64,000 nt of DNA from Microbulbifer rhizosphaerae. GTDB taxonomy: Bacteria; Pseudomonadota; Gammaproteobacteria; Pseudomonadales; Cellvibrionaceae. A model generated the notes under the pieces. The model worked only from the letters and a program-made list of their open reading frames with translations, searched no databases and had not been told where the DNA came from. Position numbers and translations under genes: made by a program. How positions within the stretch are numbered: the first letter of the stretch is position 1; the number at the start of each line of letters is the position of its first letter. The stretch is from the NCBI RefSeq assembly GCF_014191725.1, contig NZ_JACHWZ010000019.1:37873-101872 (forward strand), read 5' to 3'. This document shows, in pieces, positions 1 to 9,080 of the stretch.

Positions 1-587
1 GCGATATTGTGCGCGTTGCCGAAACCATTCATATGCGCGGTTTCGCTGAGAGTCTGCCCCGGCGAGGGCAGGTTGCGCAGGGTGCGCAGGTCGAATACCT
101 GCAGACCGTGGGAACTGTTGCCGCCGCCGTCGGCGACGATAAAGGCGTGGTCGTTGTAGACCTTGATATCCCGCCAGGAGTCGCTGCCGTTGTTGTGGGA
201 GGGCAAAAAGCCGAGGTATACCGGTGCGTCCGCAATGGTGACATCCACAAACGAGGTGCCATTGTTCCGTCCCACTAAGGCGATTTCCGCTCCGGTCTGC
301 GGATCGGAATACCCCCAGATATCGTTGAGGTTGGCACTGCCGCCGCCCATGTCCGCCTTGGCGACAAAAGACATCAGGTCTACGTTGTTACACGGATAGC
401 CGCCGGCACTGCCGCCCTGACACAGGGTGGCCGCCTGCATCGCCGGCATCATTGCCGGGGGTGGATCGCCCTCGTTGCTGTCGTCGAATTTGAAACCGTC
501 GGGAAACATGGCACTGTGGCCCCAGACTGCAGAGGAACAGAACAACAGGAGTGCGGCCGCCAGCCGCCGGTTGGATAGATGCTTCAT
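1..587 (-). CDS. Choice-of-anchor B family secreted protein (3' end cut by window edge)
   Basis: Only the first ~195 residues are in the window. The gene is open on the minus strand from ATG at 587 and runs off the left edge. A signal peptide is visible (MKHLSNRRLAAALLLFCSSAVWG, cut after Gly). It is followed by the typical choice-of-anchor-B beginning: a Cys-containing acidic segment, then repeated propeller-like blades such as LNDIWGYSDP, ALVGRNNGTSFVDV, SWRDIKVYNDHAFIV, LQVFDLRTLRN and NGFGNAHN. Members are exported and often surface-anchored in marine gammaproteobacteria; their function is not established. An AAGGA ribosome site lies about 10 nt upstream of the ATG. Identification is by recognised motifs; the anchor at the C-terminus cannot be seen. 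Confidence 0.75.
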   Translation of the reverse strand, partial: MKHLSNRRLAAALLLFCSSAVWGHSAMFPDGFKFDDSNEGDPPPAMMPAMQAATLCQGGSAGGYPCNNVDLMSFVAKADMGGGSANLNDIWGYSDPQTGAEIALVGRNNGTSFVDVTIADAPVYLGFLPSHNNGSDSWRDIKVYNDHAFIVADGGGNSSHGLQVFDLRTLRNLPSPGQTLSETAHMNGFGNAHNI

Positions 588-752
588 TGTCTGCAATTCC
601 TTGTTGTTATTTAGGGGTACTTCCTGACCGCTCGAAACGGAAACCAGTGTAATGGCCAAGAGACGGAAATAACACTGATAACCGCTCCTGATTATTACAA
701 AATTGCGAAATACAACACTATCTTGGCGTCGGTTTTTTAATTATGTCGATGT

Positions 753-2969
753 TTACCCCAATTCCATCCTTCCGCTATTTTCCAACTGGGTACCGACGTA
801 CAACAGCTGCTCCAAGGGGAGCGGTGGGCCGATATGGTACCCCTGCACAAAGTCCACTCCGATCGAATGCAACAGCGCAGCGACTGACGCGCTCTCCACA
901 TACTCGGCGATAGTGCGCGCCCCAAGGCGGTGCGCAACCTGGTGAATGGATTCGACAATGATCGGATCGACAACGTTGGATTCCATCTCGCGCACGAAGC
1001 TGCCGTCGATCTTGATGAAATCGATGGCAAAAGCCTTCAGATAGCTGAAGGAACTGAGGCCATTGCCGAAATCGTCCAGCGCCACCTTGCATCCCATTTG
1101 TCGCAGCGAGGCGACAAATTCACTGGCCCGGTCCATCTGATTGACCATCGCGGTTTCAGTAATCTCGAAACCGATACGCCGCGTCGGAATCGGCGTGTGT
1201 TCCAGCATTTCGATCAGGTGACGCTGGAACCCCGAATCCCCCAATGCCTCCGCGGAAATATTTAGCGAGAAATGGAACCCCGCACCGGCCACTTGGTGCG
1301 CCCGTCGCAGCAGAATTTCGTCCACGACCCAGCAGTCGATCTGTAACATCAGGCCGTAGCGCTCCGCGGCTGGAATAAACGCAGCGGGCATTACCGGTTC
1401 TCCGCGGTCATCCTGCATACGTACCAGGACTTCATAGTGGTCTACCGAGCCGGTGTTTGCAGCCGGGGCGATAGGCTGCGCACAGAGCGTCAGGCGCTGT
1501 CGGTCCAGGGCCTCGCGAATGGTCGAGGCCATAATGATTTCACTGTGCTGCTCGGCGGCGGCGCTCCGCGCAATTTCGTAGAGCATCACGGTGCCGCGGC
1601 GGGCGTGCTTGGCCGAGTAGCAGGCCACATCCGCTTGACTGAGCAGGTCCTCCAGGCGGCTGTTGTGACGGTTGATTTCGGTGATGCCGGCACTGGCACC
1701 CACGCCGTAGACCCTCCCTCTCCAGGGAAAACGCAGGGCGGTGATCCCCCGCAGCAGTTCCTCGCAGCGCGCGCGGGCCTGCTCTTTGGTGCTGCGGAAA
1801 AACAGCAGGCCGAACTCGTCTCCTCCCAACCGCGCCACCCGATCAGTGGGATGCAGCAGGCCGCCCAGCTGCCGGCTGATTTTCTGCAACAGCGCGTCCC
1901 CCGCCAGGTGGCCGGCGCTGTCGTTGATCAGCTTGAAGCCGTCCAGGTCGATATGGACCAGCGCGTGGCGCTCGCCGTTCTCCCGAGCACCGCCTATGGC
2001 TTCAAGCAGTTCGCGTTTGAAAGCCTCGCGGTTGGGCAGGCCGGTGAGATCGTCGTGGGAGGCACGGTAGCTGAGATCGCTCTCCATCTCCACAATGCGC
2101 GCATTGCGGTGGCGCTCGATGTTTGCGGAGACCGCCATCACGTAGGCGGGTATTGCGGAAGCGAACACCGCCAGGAAGAGAAAAAAGCCATCCCCTTGCG
2201 CCGCGCGATCGACACCGGCGAAGTGCATCGACATCAGCAGTATGGCGACAAATATGACCGCCAGGGTATGCAGCAGCTTGAGCCTGCTCGCCGCCCAGAT
2301 CAAAGGAAGACTCGCAAAAACGAAAGGGTGCGTCGCCAGTGGCAATATCAACAGGATGCAACTGATCGCCAGCGCGCCCACCACCAGGAACCTGCCCAGG
2401 TCCACCCCGCGAAACAGGCTGTGCAGCGTGCTCCACCGGCACTGCAGGGCGATGGGCAGCAACACCAATATGCCCACCGCATTGGCGATATACCAGGGGG
2501 GAAAGACCTCGGAAAAACTCCCCCGCCCGGAGGCATCCGCTACCATCGCGCCGACCGCAGCGCTGCACAGGGGCGGCAGTACCGCGGAGAACAGAGTAAA
2601 GCGCGCCCAGGGCCACAGCCCATCAAAGTAATCCTCCCGCGGGCAGAATCGACGCAATAGCAGCGCGGCGGGCAGTACCTCGCTGAGACAGGCGAGAGCA
2701 TACTGGATGGCGAGAAGAATACCGAAACCGACTCCCACCCCGGCGGCGATAATTGCCGACAGAAAAGCGGCGATCAGCAGTGGCCAGTGCCTGTAGTGGT
2801 GACGATACAGAAAGGCAATGGCGACCGCGTCGGCAAACCAGATTGCCGCACCGCCGTTGCCGCCGCTGAGAAACTTTTTACACAGGATATAGAAAACAGC
2901 ACTCAACACCGCCAATAGCACTGCCGGGACATAAGGGGATTGGCGAGATTGTGACTGCATACCAGACAT
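753..2969 (-). CDS. MASE1-GGDEF-EAL membrane protein (c-di-GMP turnover)
   Basis: This 738-residue protein has an N-terminal MASE1-type integral membrane sensor (about residues 10-290, roughly eight hydrophobic segments). A diguanylate cyclase domain follows (about 295-460, GGDEF intact at 382-386), then an EAL phosphodiesterase domain (about 485-735). The EAL signature reads EVL, and the metal/catalytic region DDFGNGLSSFSYLK is preserved, so phosphodiesterase activity is plausible. The inhibitory I-site RxxD ahead of GGDEF reads HPTD, so product inhibition may be lost. It probably makes or degrades c-di-GMP at the inner membrane in response to an unknown signal. ATG at 2969 was chosen; a second Met three codons in is possible. 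The gene is followed, with a short gap, by the choice-of-anchor-B gene on the same strand. Confidence 0.93.
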   Translation of the reverse strand: MSGMQSQSRQSPYVPAVLLAVLSAVFYILCKKFLSGGNGGAAIWFADAVAIAFLYRHHYRHWPLLIAAFLSAIIAAGVGVGFGILLAIQYALACLSEVLPAALLLRRFCPREDYFDGLWPWARFTLFSAVLPPLCSAAVGAMVADASGRGSFSEVFPPWYIANAVGILVLLPIALQCRWSTLHSLFRGVDLGRFLVVGALAISCILLILPLATHPFVFASLPLIWAASRLKLLHTLAVIFVAILLMSMHFAGVDRAAQGDGFFLFLAVFASAIPAYVMAVSANIERHRNARIVEMESDLSYRASHDDLTGLPNREAFKRELLEAIGGARENGERHALVHIDLDGFKLINDSAGHLAGDALLQKISRQLGGLLHPTDRVARLGGDEFGLLFFRSTKEQARARCEELLRGITALRFPWRGRVYGVGASAGITEINRHNSRLEDLLSQADVACYSAKHARRGTVMLYEIARSAAAEQHSEIIMASTIREALDRQRLTLCAQPIAPAANTGSVDHYEVLVRMQDDRGEPVMPAAFIPAAERYGLMLQIDCWVVDEILLRRAHQVAGAGFHFSLNISAEALGDSGFQRHLIEMLEHTPIPTRRIGFEITETAMVNQMDRASEFVASLRQMGCKVALDDFGNGLSSFSYLKAFAIDFIKIDGSFVREMESNVVDPIIVESIHQVAHRLGARTIAEYVESASVAALLHSIGVDFVQGYHIGPPLPLEQLLYVGTQLENSGRMELG

Positions 2970-3043
2970 CCACTATCCGGGGTTATTTGGTATCGGGCCG
3001 GTAATTTTTCTGCAATGGAGGGATCAGTTTCCGAAAATGGGAA

Positions 3044-4654
3044 TCAATCCTCCCCGACCTCCATACATTTCTCCACCACCTGACACAACTGCGCCAAGTC
3101 AAAGCTCGCGGGCAGCGCCGCATCGCACGCCTCCCCGCTGCATTCGCCCACCGCGACAAAACGGATACCCGCCGTAAGCGGGTCCTCGCGCAGAATATGC
3201 GCCATTTCCGCACCGGACATTCCCGGCAGCGCCGCATCGAACAGCACAATATCGGGGTTCCGGGTGCGCGCGGTGAAAATCGCCTCGACCGCATCCGCCG
3301 CCGCCAGGTGCCGGACCTGGGGAAATCCACTCAACAGCCCCTTCAGGCGATTGACTCCGCTGGGGCGGCTGTCCACCTGCAACAGTCGACAGGGGGGCAG
3401 GTATAGCGTCGCCGCCGGCTGCGCCGACAACTGCATCACCTCAACCGGTGCGTCGATCAGGGGGAACTCTATCCAGAAAATCGAACCCTGCCCCTCGTGG
3501 CTATCAAAGTCGATACGCCCGCCCATCGCCTCGGTGAGCCGTTTGGCGATGGCCAGCCCAACGCCAGTGCCCTCGATCTGTCCCTTCTCCTCACCGAGAC
3601 GGTTAAAAGGCTCGAACACCTCTATACGCTTTTCATTGGGAATGCCGCGGCCGGTATCCAGGATACTGAGACGTAGCCAGCCCTCCGCCTGGGGCGCGAA
3701 GTTGATCACCACGCGGCCGCCCTCGTAGTTGTATTTGACCGCATTGCCCGCCAGGTTCAGCACCACCTGCTTGAAGCGCACCGGATCGGCACAGATATAC
3801 GCCGATTCCCAGCCCAGAGGCTCAAAAATCAGGTTCACCCGACGGGTTTCCGCCAGCGGCTCCAGCAGGCGGGTGCAGTCCTCCACCACAGCGGCCGGCT
3901 GCATCGGCTCCATGGACGGCGCCAGACGGTTGCTGTCGATACGGGCCAGTTCCAGTACATCGCCCACCAGGTGCAGCAAGTGCTGGCCGGCATGGCGGAT
4001 CTCACCCAGGCGCTGACGTTGGTCCGGATTCAGGCTCTGGTCCAGTTCCACCAGTTGGCTGTAGCCGAGGATGGCATTGAGGGGGGTGCGCAGTTCGTGG
4101 CTCAGGCTGAACAGCAGGTCGGCGCGATTGTCATTCTCCCGCCGCTGCCGGCTCAGCTCGTGCTCGGCGCGCGCCAGCGCCTCGCGGCTGCCGGTGATAT
4201 CCTGCAGCACCCCCAGCACTCGCTGGGGCTCGCCGTCCCTGTTTCGCTGCACGTGACCGCGGGAGCGCACCCAGACGATACCGCCGTCCCGGTGCCAGAG
4301 GCGGAACTCCACATCCAGCGGCAGCCGCTCGCGAACATGGTCTTCGAGCGCCTGCTCGACGCGGGGCAGGTCCTCCGGCAAGGTCCGCTTCTTCCACTGG
4401 GCGAACGGGCTTCCGCCTTCCGTGTCCACCTGACTGAATTCGAAGCCGAGGATGGCCCAGCAGACCCGGTCCAGGATTATCTCATCGCTGCGCAGGTCCC
4501 ATTCCCAGAGGCCGTCACCGATATCGGCAAGCGCCTGGAGCAGGCGTTGCAAATAAGTCGGCTGCGCGGAATCGGGGCCCGGCACCTGTGGTGCAGCCAA
4601 CTGCAGCGGGAATGCGGCTTGTCCGGAGGAGGGTCGCTCGAGCACTCGGATCAC
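3044..4654 (-). CDS. PAS-domain hybrid sensor histidine kinase with C-terminal receiver-like domain
   Basis: The 536-residue protein has no clear membrane segment and so is probably cytoplasmic. Domain order is PAS_3-type PAS (about 30-165, with GLWEWDLRSDEI and FRLWHRDGGIVWVRSRG), HisKA with the H-box SHELRTPLNAILGYS (phospho-acceptor His, near residue 190), HATPase with N-box NLAGNAVKYN and G-boxes DTGRGIP and GTGVGLAIAKRL, then a receiver-like domain (about 415-530) with the likely phospho-acceptor Asp in LFDAALPGMSG. The first acidic pocket of the receiver is weak (LQVDSRP), so it may be degenerate. It lies directly upstream of the GGDEF-EAL gene on the same strand with a 74-nt gap, suggesting co-transcription and a possible link to c-di-GMP control. 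The cognate signal is unknown. Confidence 0.92.
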   Translation of the reverse strand: MIRVLERPSSGQAAFPLQLAAPQVPGPDSAQPTYLQRLLQALADIGDGLWEWDLRSDEIILDRVCWAILGFEFSQVDTEGGSPFAQWKKRTLPEDLPRVEQALEDHVRERLPLDVEFRLWHRDGGIVWVRSRGHVQRNRDGEPQRVLGVLQDITGSREALARAEHELSRQRRENDNRADLLFSLSHELRTPLNAILGYSQLVELDQSLNPDQRQRLGEIRHAGQHLLHLVGDVLELARIDSNRLAPSMEPMQPAAVVEDCTRLLEPLAETRRVNLIFEPLGWESAYICADPVRFKQVVLNLAGNAVKYNYEGGRVVINFAPQAEGWLRLSILDTGRGIPNEKRIEVFEPFNRLGEEKGQIEGTGVGLAIAKRLTEAMGGRIDFDSHEGQGSIFWIEFPLIDAPVEVMQLSAQPAATLYLPPCRLLQVDSRPSGVNRLKGLLSGFPQVRHLAAADAVEAIFTARTRNPDIVLFDAALPGMSGAEMAHILREDPLTAGIRFVAVGECSGEACDAALPASFDLAQLCQVVEKCMEVGED

Positions 4655-4764
4655 TATGGTTGCCAGTCAGTTACCGGGTAGTGAAACACTTATCCTCGCA
4701 CAGGGGAAGAGTACAGGATTGCACTGCCGAAGCTACTCACAAAGTGAGAGTTGGAGTGCTCCTC

Positions 4765-4791
4765 AAAAAAAAGGGCCCCGCAAGCGGGGCC
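4765..4791 (-). terminator. Strong Rho-independent terminator (minus strand)
   Basis: An 8-bp GC stem, GGCCCCGC/GCGGGGCC (4774-4791), has a two-base loop and is followed on the minus strand by eight Ts (4772-4765). No protein gene on the minus strand ends here. It therefore most likely ends the small RNA called at 4765-4889. Confidence 0.88.
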
Positions 4792-4889
4792 ATAATCAGC
4801 GATGATGAGAGAAAACGGGAAGTCACGCATTAATAACTTTTGCCATAACCCGTGATGGATTCCCGGAGCGCGGGCCTTGCGGCCCACAG
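4765..4889 (-). ncRNA. Candidate sigma-54-dependent small RNA, about 125 nt
   Basis: Downstream of a consensus sigma-54 promoter (4900-4917, minus), the predicted start is near 4889 and a perfect intrinsic terminator ends the transcript at about 4765. The RNA can fold into three stems. A 5' hairpin is GGGCC-GCAA-GGCCC (about 4875-4888). A long central stem pairs CGGGAA with TTCCCG and TCACG with CGTGA, enclosing a ~23-nt A/U-rich loop (about 4816-4866). The terminator hairpin follows. A U/C-rich single-stranded stretch before the terminator resembles an Hfq-binding tail. No convincing ORF with a ribosome site fits this layout. Sigma-54-dependent sRNAs are known (Qrr, GlmY/GlmZ, CrcZ, NrsZ), but I see no sequence match to any of them, so its target is unknown. 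Confidence 0.62.
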
Positions 4890-4899
4890 TTATTGTTAA

Positions 4900-4917
4900 A
4901 GCAATCGCTGTGCCAAG
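4900..4917 (-). promoter_or_regulatory. Sigma-54 (RpoN) promoter, -24/-12 type
   Basis: The minus strand reads CTTGGCACAGCGATTGCT. This matches the -24/-12 consensus TGGCAC-N5-TTGC exactly in both boxes and in spacing. The GC of the -12 box is at 4901-4902, placing +1 near 4889. It points away from the divergent desaturase gene and towards the structured RNA. Upstream enhancer sites for an activator could not be identified by eye. Confidence 0.75.
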
Positions 4918-5192
4918 TTTGCATAACCTGTCCCCACGAGGCCTCTGTGGCCCTGTTCCGGGCCCGGCGGGAGTCGCGTGAACCAGCGGGGCGCCAAAAA
5001 CCGGGGGTGCGCACCAAAGCTGCGCAATGTGACCCAAAGTCCTTAGTGGGTTCTCAAATTCTGGGACTGGGGGTGTCTTGGTCCAGATGATGGGGTAGGA
5101 TCACCCCTTGAGCGGACTCCGCCGAACCGGGCTATATACCTATTACCCTGTTCTCCCCGGGGCACCGCTGTAGCATATTGAAAGGTTGTACT

Positions 5193-6356
5193 ATGAATGC
5201 AGTATCCGAGACCCCGCGGCCCGCGACACCGCCGCGCCTGTGGGTCACCACCATCCTGTTTGCCAGCACAGCGCTGGCGGCGCTGATCCTCGTGCCGCTG
5301 TATGGCGTGCTCTACGGCTATCACTGGTCTCAGTGGCTGGCCTTCGCCGTCTATGGCGCCCTGTGTGGTCTCTCCATCACCGCCGGCTACCACCGTCTGT
5401 GGTCGCACCGCACCTATGAGGCCCACTGGTCCCTGCGGCTGTTTTTTGCCCTGTTTGGGGCCGCTGCGCTGCAGAACAGCGCGCTGGTCTGGTGTTCCGG
5501 CCACCGCCGCCACCACCGCCACGTGGACGACAACGAGCGCGATCCCTACTCTGCCAACCGCGGTTTCTGGTTTTCCCATATCGGTTGGATGCTGCGGGAC
5601 TACCCCAGCGGCCAAGAGGATTTCGACAATGCCAAGGACCTGCAGCGGGACAAGATCGTGATGTTCCAGCACAACCACTATGTCCCCTTGACTCTGGCCA
5701 TGAACCTGGGCCTGCCGCTGCTGCTGGGATGGCTCACCGGCGATATCGTCGCCATGCTACTGTTGGCCGGTGTGTTGCGTATCGTGGTCAATCATCACAC
5801 CACCTTCTTTATCAACTCCCTGGCCCACATATGGGGCCGCCGCCCCTATACCGACGAGAACACCGCGCGGGACAACGACCTGCTGGCGTTCCTCACCTTC
5901 GGCGAGGGATACCACAACTACCACCACATCTTTCAGACCGATTACCGCAACGGTATCCGCTGGTACCACTGGGACCCCACCAAGTGGCTGATCAGAACCG
6001 CGAGCTGGCTGGGCCTTGCACACAACCTGAAGACGGTGCCGGCGATGCGTATCCAGCGCGCCATGCTCACCATGCAGTTCAAGCGCGCGGAGCGGAAACT
6101 GGAAGAATCCAGCCATAGGGACAGCTGGCGCCAACTGGTGGAAAAGGAAGCCCAGCAGTTTTCCGCGGCCCTGGCGGAGTGGAAGGAACTGCAGGCCCAG
6201 CGCTACGAAAATGCTCGTGAACGCCTGCTGGCCAGGTGGGAGAGTGCAGCTATCCGCACCCGGGTGAAGGAACTGGAATACAGCCTGAAAATGCAGCGCA
6301 AACGGCTGAACATTATGATGGAGCAGTTCCACCTGTGTCCGGCGCAGGTGGCGTGA
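5193..6356 (+). CDS. Acyl-CoA / fatty-acid delta-9 desaturase
   Basis: This integral-membrane di-iron desaturase of about 387 residues would introduce a cis double bond into saturated acyl chains. The three diagnostic histidine boxes are present: HRLWSH (in GYHRLWSHRTYE), HRRHH (in GHRRHHRHVD) and HNYHH (in EGYHNYHHIF). Two pairs of hydrophobic segments flank them in the usual pattern. The C-terminal ~90 residues form a charged, probably coiled-coil tail (ERKLEESSHRDSWRQ through LEYSLKMQRKRLN) longer than in typical DesC proteins. The ATG at 5193 was chosen because AAAGG sits 8 nt upstream; an in-frame TTG lies 15 nt earlier. The gene is monocistronic and ends at a strong terminator. Confidence 0.93.
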   Translation: MNAVSETPRPATPPRLWVTTILFASTALAALILVPLYGVLYGYHWSQWLAFAVYGALCGLSITAGYHRLWSHRTYEAHWSLRLFFALFGAAALQNSALVWCSGHRRHHRHVDDNERDPYSANRGFWFSHIGWMLRDYPSGQEDFDNAKDLQRDKIVMFQHNHYVPLTLAMNLGLPLLLGWLTGDIVAMLLLAGVLRIVVNHHTTFFINSLAHIWGRRPYTDENTARDNDLLAFLTFGEGYHNYHHIFQTDYRNGIRWYHWDPTKWLIRTASWLGLAHNLKTVPAMRIQRAMLTMQFKRAERKLEESSHRDSWRQLVEKEAQQFSAALAEWKELQAQRYENARERLLARWESAAIRTRVKELEYSLKMQRKRLNIMMEQFHLCPAQVA

Positions 6357-6372
6357 CATCTGCCACAAAACC

Positions 6373-6406
6373 AAAAAGCGGGCCTTTGAGCCCGCTTTTT
6401 TTTTTT
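6373..6406. terminator. Bidirectional intrinsic terminator
   Basis: The 7-bp stem AGCGGGC/GCCCGCT (6377-6396) is flanked by an A-run on the left and an 11-base T-run on the right. It can terminate both the desaturase (plus) and the converging RimK-like operon (minus, ending at 6454). Confidence 0.9.
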
Positions 6407-6453
6407 GGATTAACCGAATGACTTTAAGTTAGCTGAAAGGCGGCCTCCCTTTT

Positions 6454-7458
6454 CTAATCGCTCCGCCCGGCGGCAAACTGGTTCATGGAATAGGCCACCC
6501 GCTCCTCTACATTTTTTTCCAGCTGTTCCAGGTCAAGGCTTTCGATATGCTGCAGCCGCTTGCGCAGGCCCACGCCGTTGGCGATCTGGATCGCCAGTCC
6601 CGGGCGGGCATTGGCCTCCAGCAGCAACGGGCCCCGCTTGCGGTCCAGCACTATGTCGCAGCCCAGGTAACCCAGGCCGGTCATTTCATAGCAGCTCGCG
6701 GCAAGCCGCACCAGATCGCGCCAGCCAGGCACCACCAGTTCGCCGAATGGCATCTGTGTGTCCGGATGCTGGGAAACACGCAGGCCGCGCTGTACCGCGT
6801 GACAGGATTTGCCGCTGGCCAGGTCGATACCCACCCCCACGGCCCCCTGGTGCAGGTTGGCCTTGCCGTCGGAGGCGTGGGTTGAGCAGCGCAGCATGGC
6901 CATCACCGGAAAGCCGCGGAAGACAATCACGCGGATATCCGGCACCCCCTCGAAGGAGTAGTTGTCGAACACCGGATCGAAATCCACCAGTGCCTCGATC
7001 ATCACCCGGTCCGGCTTGCCGCCCAGGCTGTAGAGACCGCTGTTGATATTGCTCACGTGGCGCAGGATATCCAACGCAGTCACTTCCGCACCGGAAGTTT
7101 TCACGTATTTATCGCCATTGCGTCCCGCGATCACCAGGATTCCCTTGCCGCCGGAACCCCGCGCCGGCTTGATCACGAACTGCCACAGGGGCTCGATCAC
7201 TTCCATCACCCGCCGGCGGCCGGGCTGGGTGTCGAAAGCGGCGATCAGCTCCGGCACCGCGATACCGTAACGTGCCGCGGCGCGCTTGGTGCTGAGTTTG
7301 TCGTCCACCACCGGGTATTTATCGCGGTCGTTATAGCGGGCGATATAGTTCACATTGCGCGCGTTCATGCCCAGCACGCCCATACGCCGCAACGCCAGCG
7401 GCGAGACGAAACCGCCACGCAGCTTGCCGAAGATTTGCGCTATCGAGACCTGACGCAT
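6454..7458 (-). CDS. RimK-related ATP-grasp alpha-L-glutamate ligase-like protein
   Basis: The 334-residue ATP-grasp protein has the nucleotide-binding segment KPARGSGGKGI (about residue 97) and the metal-binding LLLEANARPGLAIQIANG near the C-terminus. It belongs to the group annotated as alpha-L-glutamate ligase homologue. Such enzymes form amide bonds to a carboxylate using ATP; the substrate of this subgroup is not established. Its ATG follows the stop of the preceding transglutaminase-like gene with no gap. It is the last gene of a three-gene minus-strand unit with the membrane transglutaminase-like protein and the retropepsin-like lipoprotein, a set often found together in gammaproteobacteria, implying a shared envelope-related role. 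Confidence 0.88.
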   Translation of the reverse strand: MRQVSIAQIFGKLRGGFVSPLALRRMGVLGMNARNVNYIARYNDRDKYPVVDDKLSTKRAAARYGIAVPELIAAFDTQPGRRRVMEVIEPLWQFVIKPARGSGGKGILVIAGRNGDKYVKTSGAEVTALDILRHVSNINSGLYSLGGKPDRVMIEALVDFDPVFDNYSFEGVPDIRVIVFRGFPVMAMLRCSTHASDGKANLHQGAVGVGIDLASGKSCHAVQRGLRVSQHPDTQMPFGELVVPGWRDLVRLAASCYEMTGLGYLGCDIVLDRKRGPLLLEANARPGLAIQIANGVGLRKRLQHIESLDLEQLEKNVEERVAYSMNQFAAGRSD

Positions 7459-8991
7459 CTAACGTACCAATTGCCGGAAACGCATCAGTTCCCCGAGGCG
7501 GAAGCCGGTGTAGTTACCTACGATCAGGATCAGACCCAGCAGCACCAGTAACAGTTCCGGGAAGTTGAAGGTCCAGTGTTCCACGTAGCGGTTGGTCATC
7601 ACCCACCAGGCGAGCACCGCCACCAGCAGGCTGCCGCCCGCCTGCACCACCACTTCGTAGGGACCGTCCTCCTCCCAAACGATGGACATGCGCTCGATGG
7701 TCCAGGCCAGAATAATCATCGGGAAAAAGGTTACGGTGAGCGCCTGCTCGATACCCAGCTTGTAGCTCACCACACTGATGGCCCCCATCAGTATCACCAC
7801 CGTAACCACCACCGCGGCGATCCTGGCTACTAACAGCAAGTTGAGCCGGCTGAGGTAGAAGCGCACCCAGAGCCCCAGCACCAGGATCAGGACAAAGATC
7901 GACAGGCCGGTGATCAGCCGGGTCTCAATAAAGGCGACGGCCAGCAGCACCGGCATAAAGGTGCCGGAAGTGCGAATGCCCACGAATACCCGCAGTAGCA
8001 CCACTACCAGCGCGCCCACCGGCACCAGCAGGATCAGCTTGAAAATACTCTGCTGTTCGATGGGCAAACTGTAGATCGAGAAGTCCACCAGCGCTTCCTT
8101 CTCCCGGCTGGTGCTGAGCATGGCCACTTCCCGCGCAGGGACGTCGTTGGAGATTACCGAGAAGGTCACTCTGGAATTGCGCCCGCCCTCCACGTCCAGC
8201 AGGCTCTTGCCGCCGCGCTGCCAGATAAAGAAATTTTTCGGTACGCCCGGCGAGCCGCTGTGGGGCTCGAACACCACCCAGCGCTCGCCGTCGTAGACCT
8301 CCAGCAGGTCCTCCGGGTCCAGGCGCCGGCGGTCGTCCTCCAGATAGAGACCGCGGATGCGGTGTGCGGGTATTTCCGCAGCGGACAGCATTAGCAGTGC
8401 CACATCCACCAGGGAGCGGTCCTTGTAGTAGCCGAAGATCAGGTTCCGATCCTGATTGCGGTTGTCGCCCAAGGCGATGAGCAGTTGGGTGGTGAAAGTC
8501 TTGGTATCCGAGGAGCGCTCCCGCGCGCTGTCCACCAGGGAATAGATGGCGAGGCGCACCGCCTCCTGTTCGCGGGCACCGAGAAACGGTTTCTGCACCT
8601 CGGTACTCAAATCCAGTGGCTGTTCCAGCGCTGCCCCCGGTGTCTGGTGCACGTCCAACTGGTAAAAGAGCGATTGTGAGCCGGTGGCTGAGCGGCGCGA
8701 CCACACAGCGCGGTATTCGTCGTCCTCGCTGACAATATTGAAGCCGTAGCCGGAGGAACTGAAACTCTCGTTCAGCACTTCCATATTGCGCTGTTCCCGC
8801 GGCAGGGTCAGCGCGGCCTTGACCGGGCCGCCATCGGCGGTGAAGCGCACTTTGGCCTCGATGGTCCAGACGGTGCGATACTCCCCCGGCAACAACGGGA
8901 AGCCCAATTCAATGTTTTTGTAAATCGTCAGGCCCGCACCCATAAGCGCAAGCAGCCCAGCGATAATATAAACCTGAGCGCGCGGCGACAT
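7459..8991 (-). CDS. Inactive transglutaminase-fold membrane protein (7TM C-terminus)
   Basis: A 510-residue membrane protein. It has an N-terminal signal anchor (about 7-27) and a periplasmic part that includes a transglutaminase-like region around LVDVALLMLSAAEIPAHRIRG and GERWVVFEPHSG. The catalytic Cys is absent, as in the family annotated 'inactive transglutaminase'. A C-terminal block of about seven transmembrane helices (about 325-505) follows. It directly precedes the RimK-like ligase. The arrangement suggests a periplasmic sensor or scaffold linked to a cytoplasmic ATP-grasp enzyme; that role is inference. Confidence 0.88.
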   Translation of the reverse strand: MSPRAQVYIIAGLLALMGAGLTIYKNIELGFPLLPGEYRTVWTIEAKVRFTADGGPVKAALTLPREQRNMEVLNESFSSSGYGFNIVSEDDEYRAVWSRRSATGSQSLFYQLDVHQTPGAALEQPLDLSTEVQKPFLGAREQEAVRLAIYSLVDSARERSSDTKTFTTQLLIALGDNRNQDRNLIFGYYKDRSLVDVALLMLSAAEIPAHRIRGLYLEDDRRRLDPEDLLEVYDGERWVVFEPHSGSPGVPKNFFIWQRGGKSLLDVEGGRNSRVTFSVISNDVPAREVAMLSTSREKEALVDFSIYSLPIEQQSIFKLILLVPVGALVVVLLRVFVGIRTSGTFMPVLLAVAFIETRLITGLSIFVLILVLGLWVRFYLSRLNLLLVARIAAVVVTVVILMGAISVVSYKLGIEQALTVTFFPMIILAWTIERMSIVWEEDGPYEVVVQAGGSLLVAVLAWWVMTNRYVEHWTFNFPELLLVLLGLILIVGNYTGFRLGELMRFRQLVR

Positions 8992-9080
8992 CCGCCAATC
9001 TCCATAATTTCTACTGGCGCGCGAAGAGAGGCGCGGCGCCGAATGTTGTTATCTGGACGAGCGTAGGGGGGGCTCGAGAG

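Noticed and set aside
4690..5037. Possible 115-residue minus-strand protein over the small-RNA region
   Set aside because: The frame crosses the sigma-54 promoter, the RNA stems and the terminator, has no ribosome site and no recognisable sequence.
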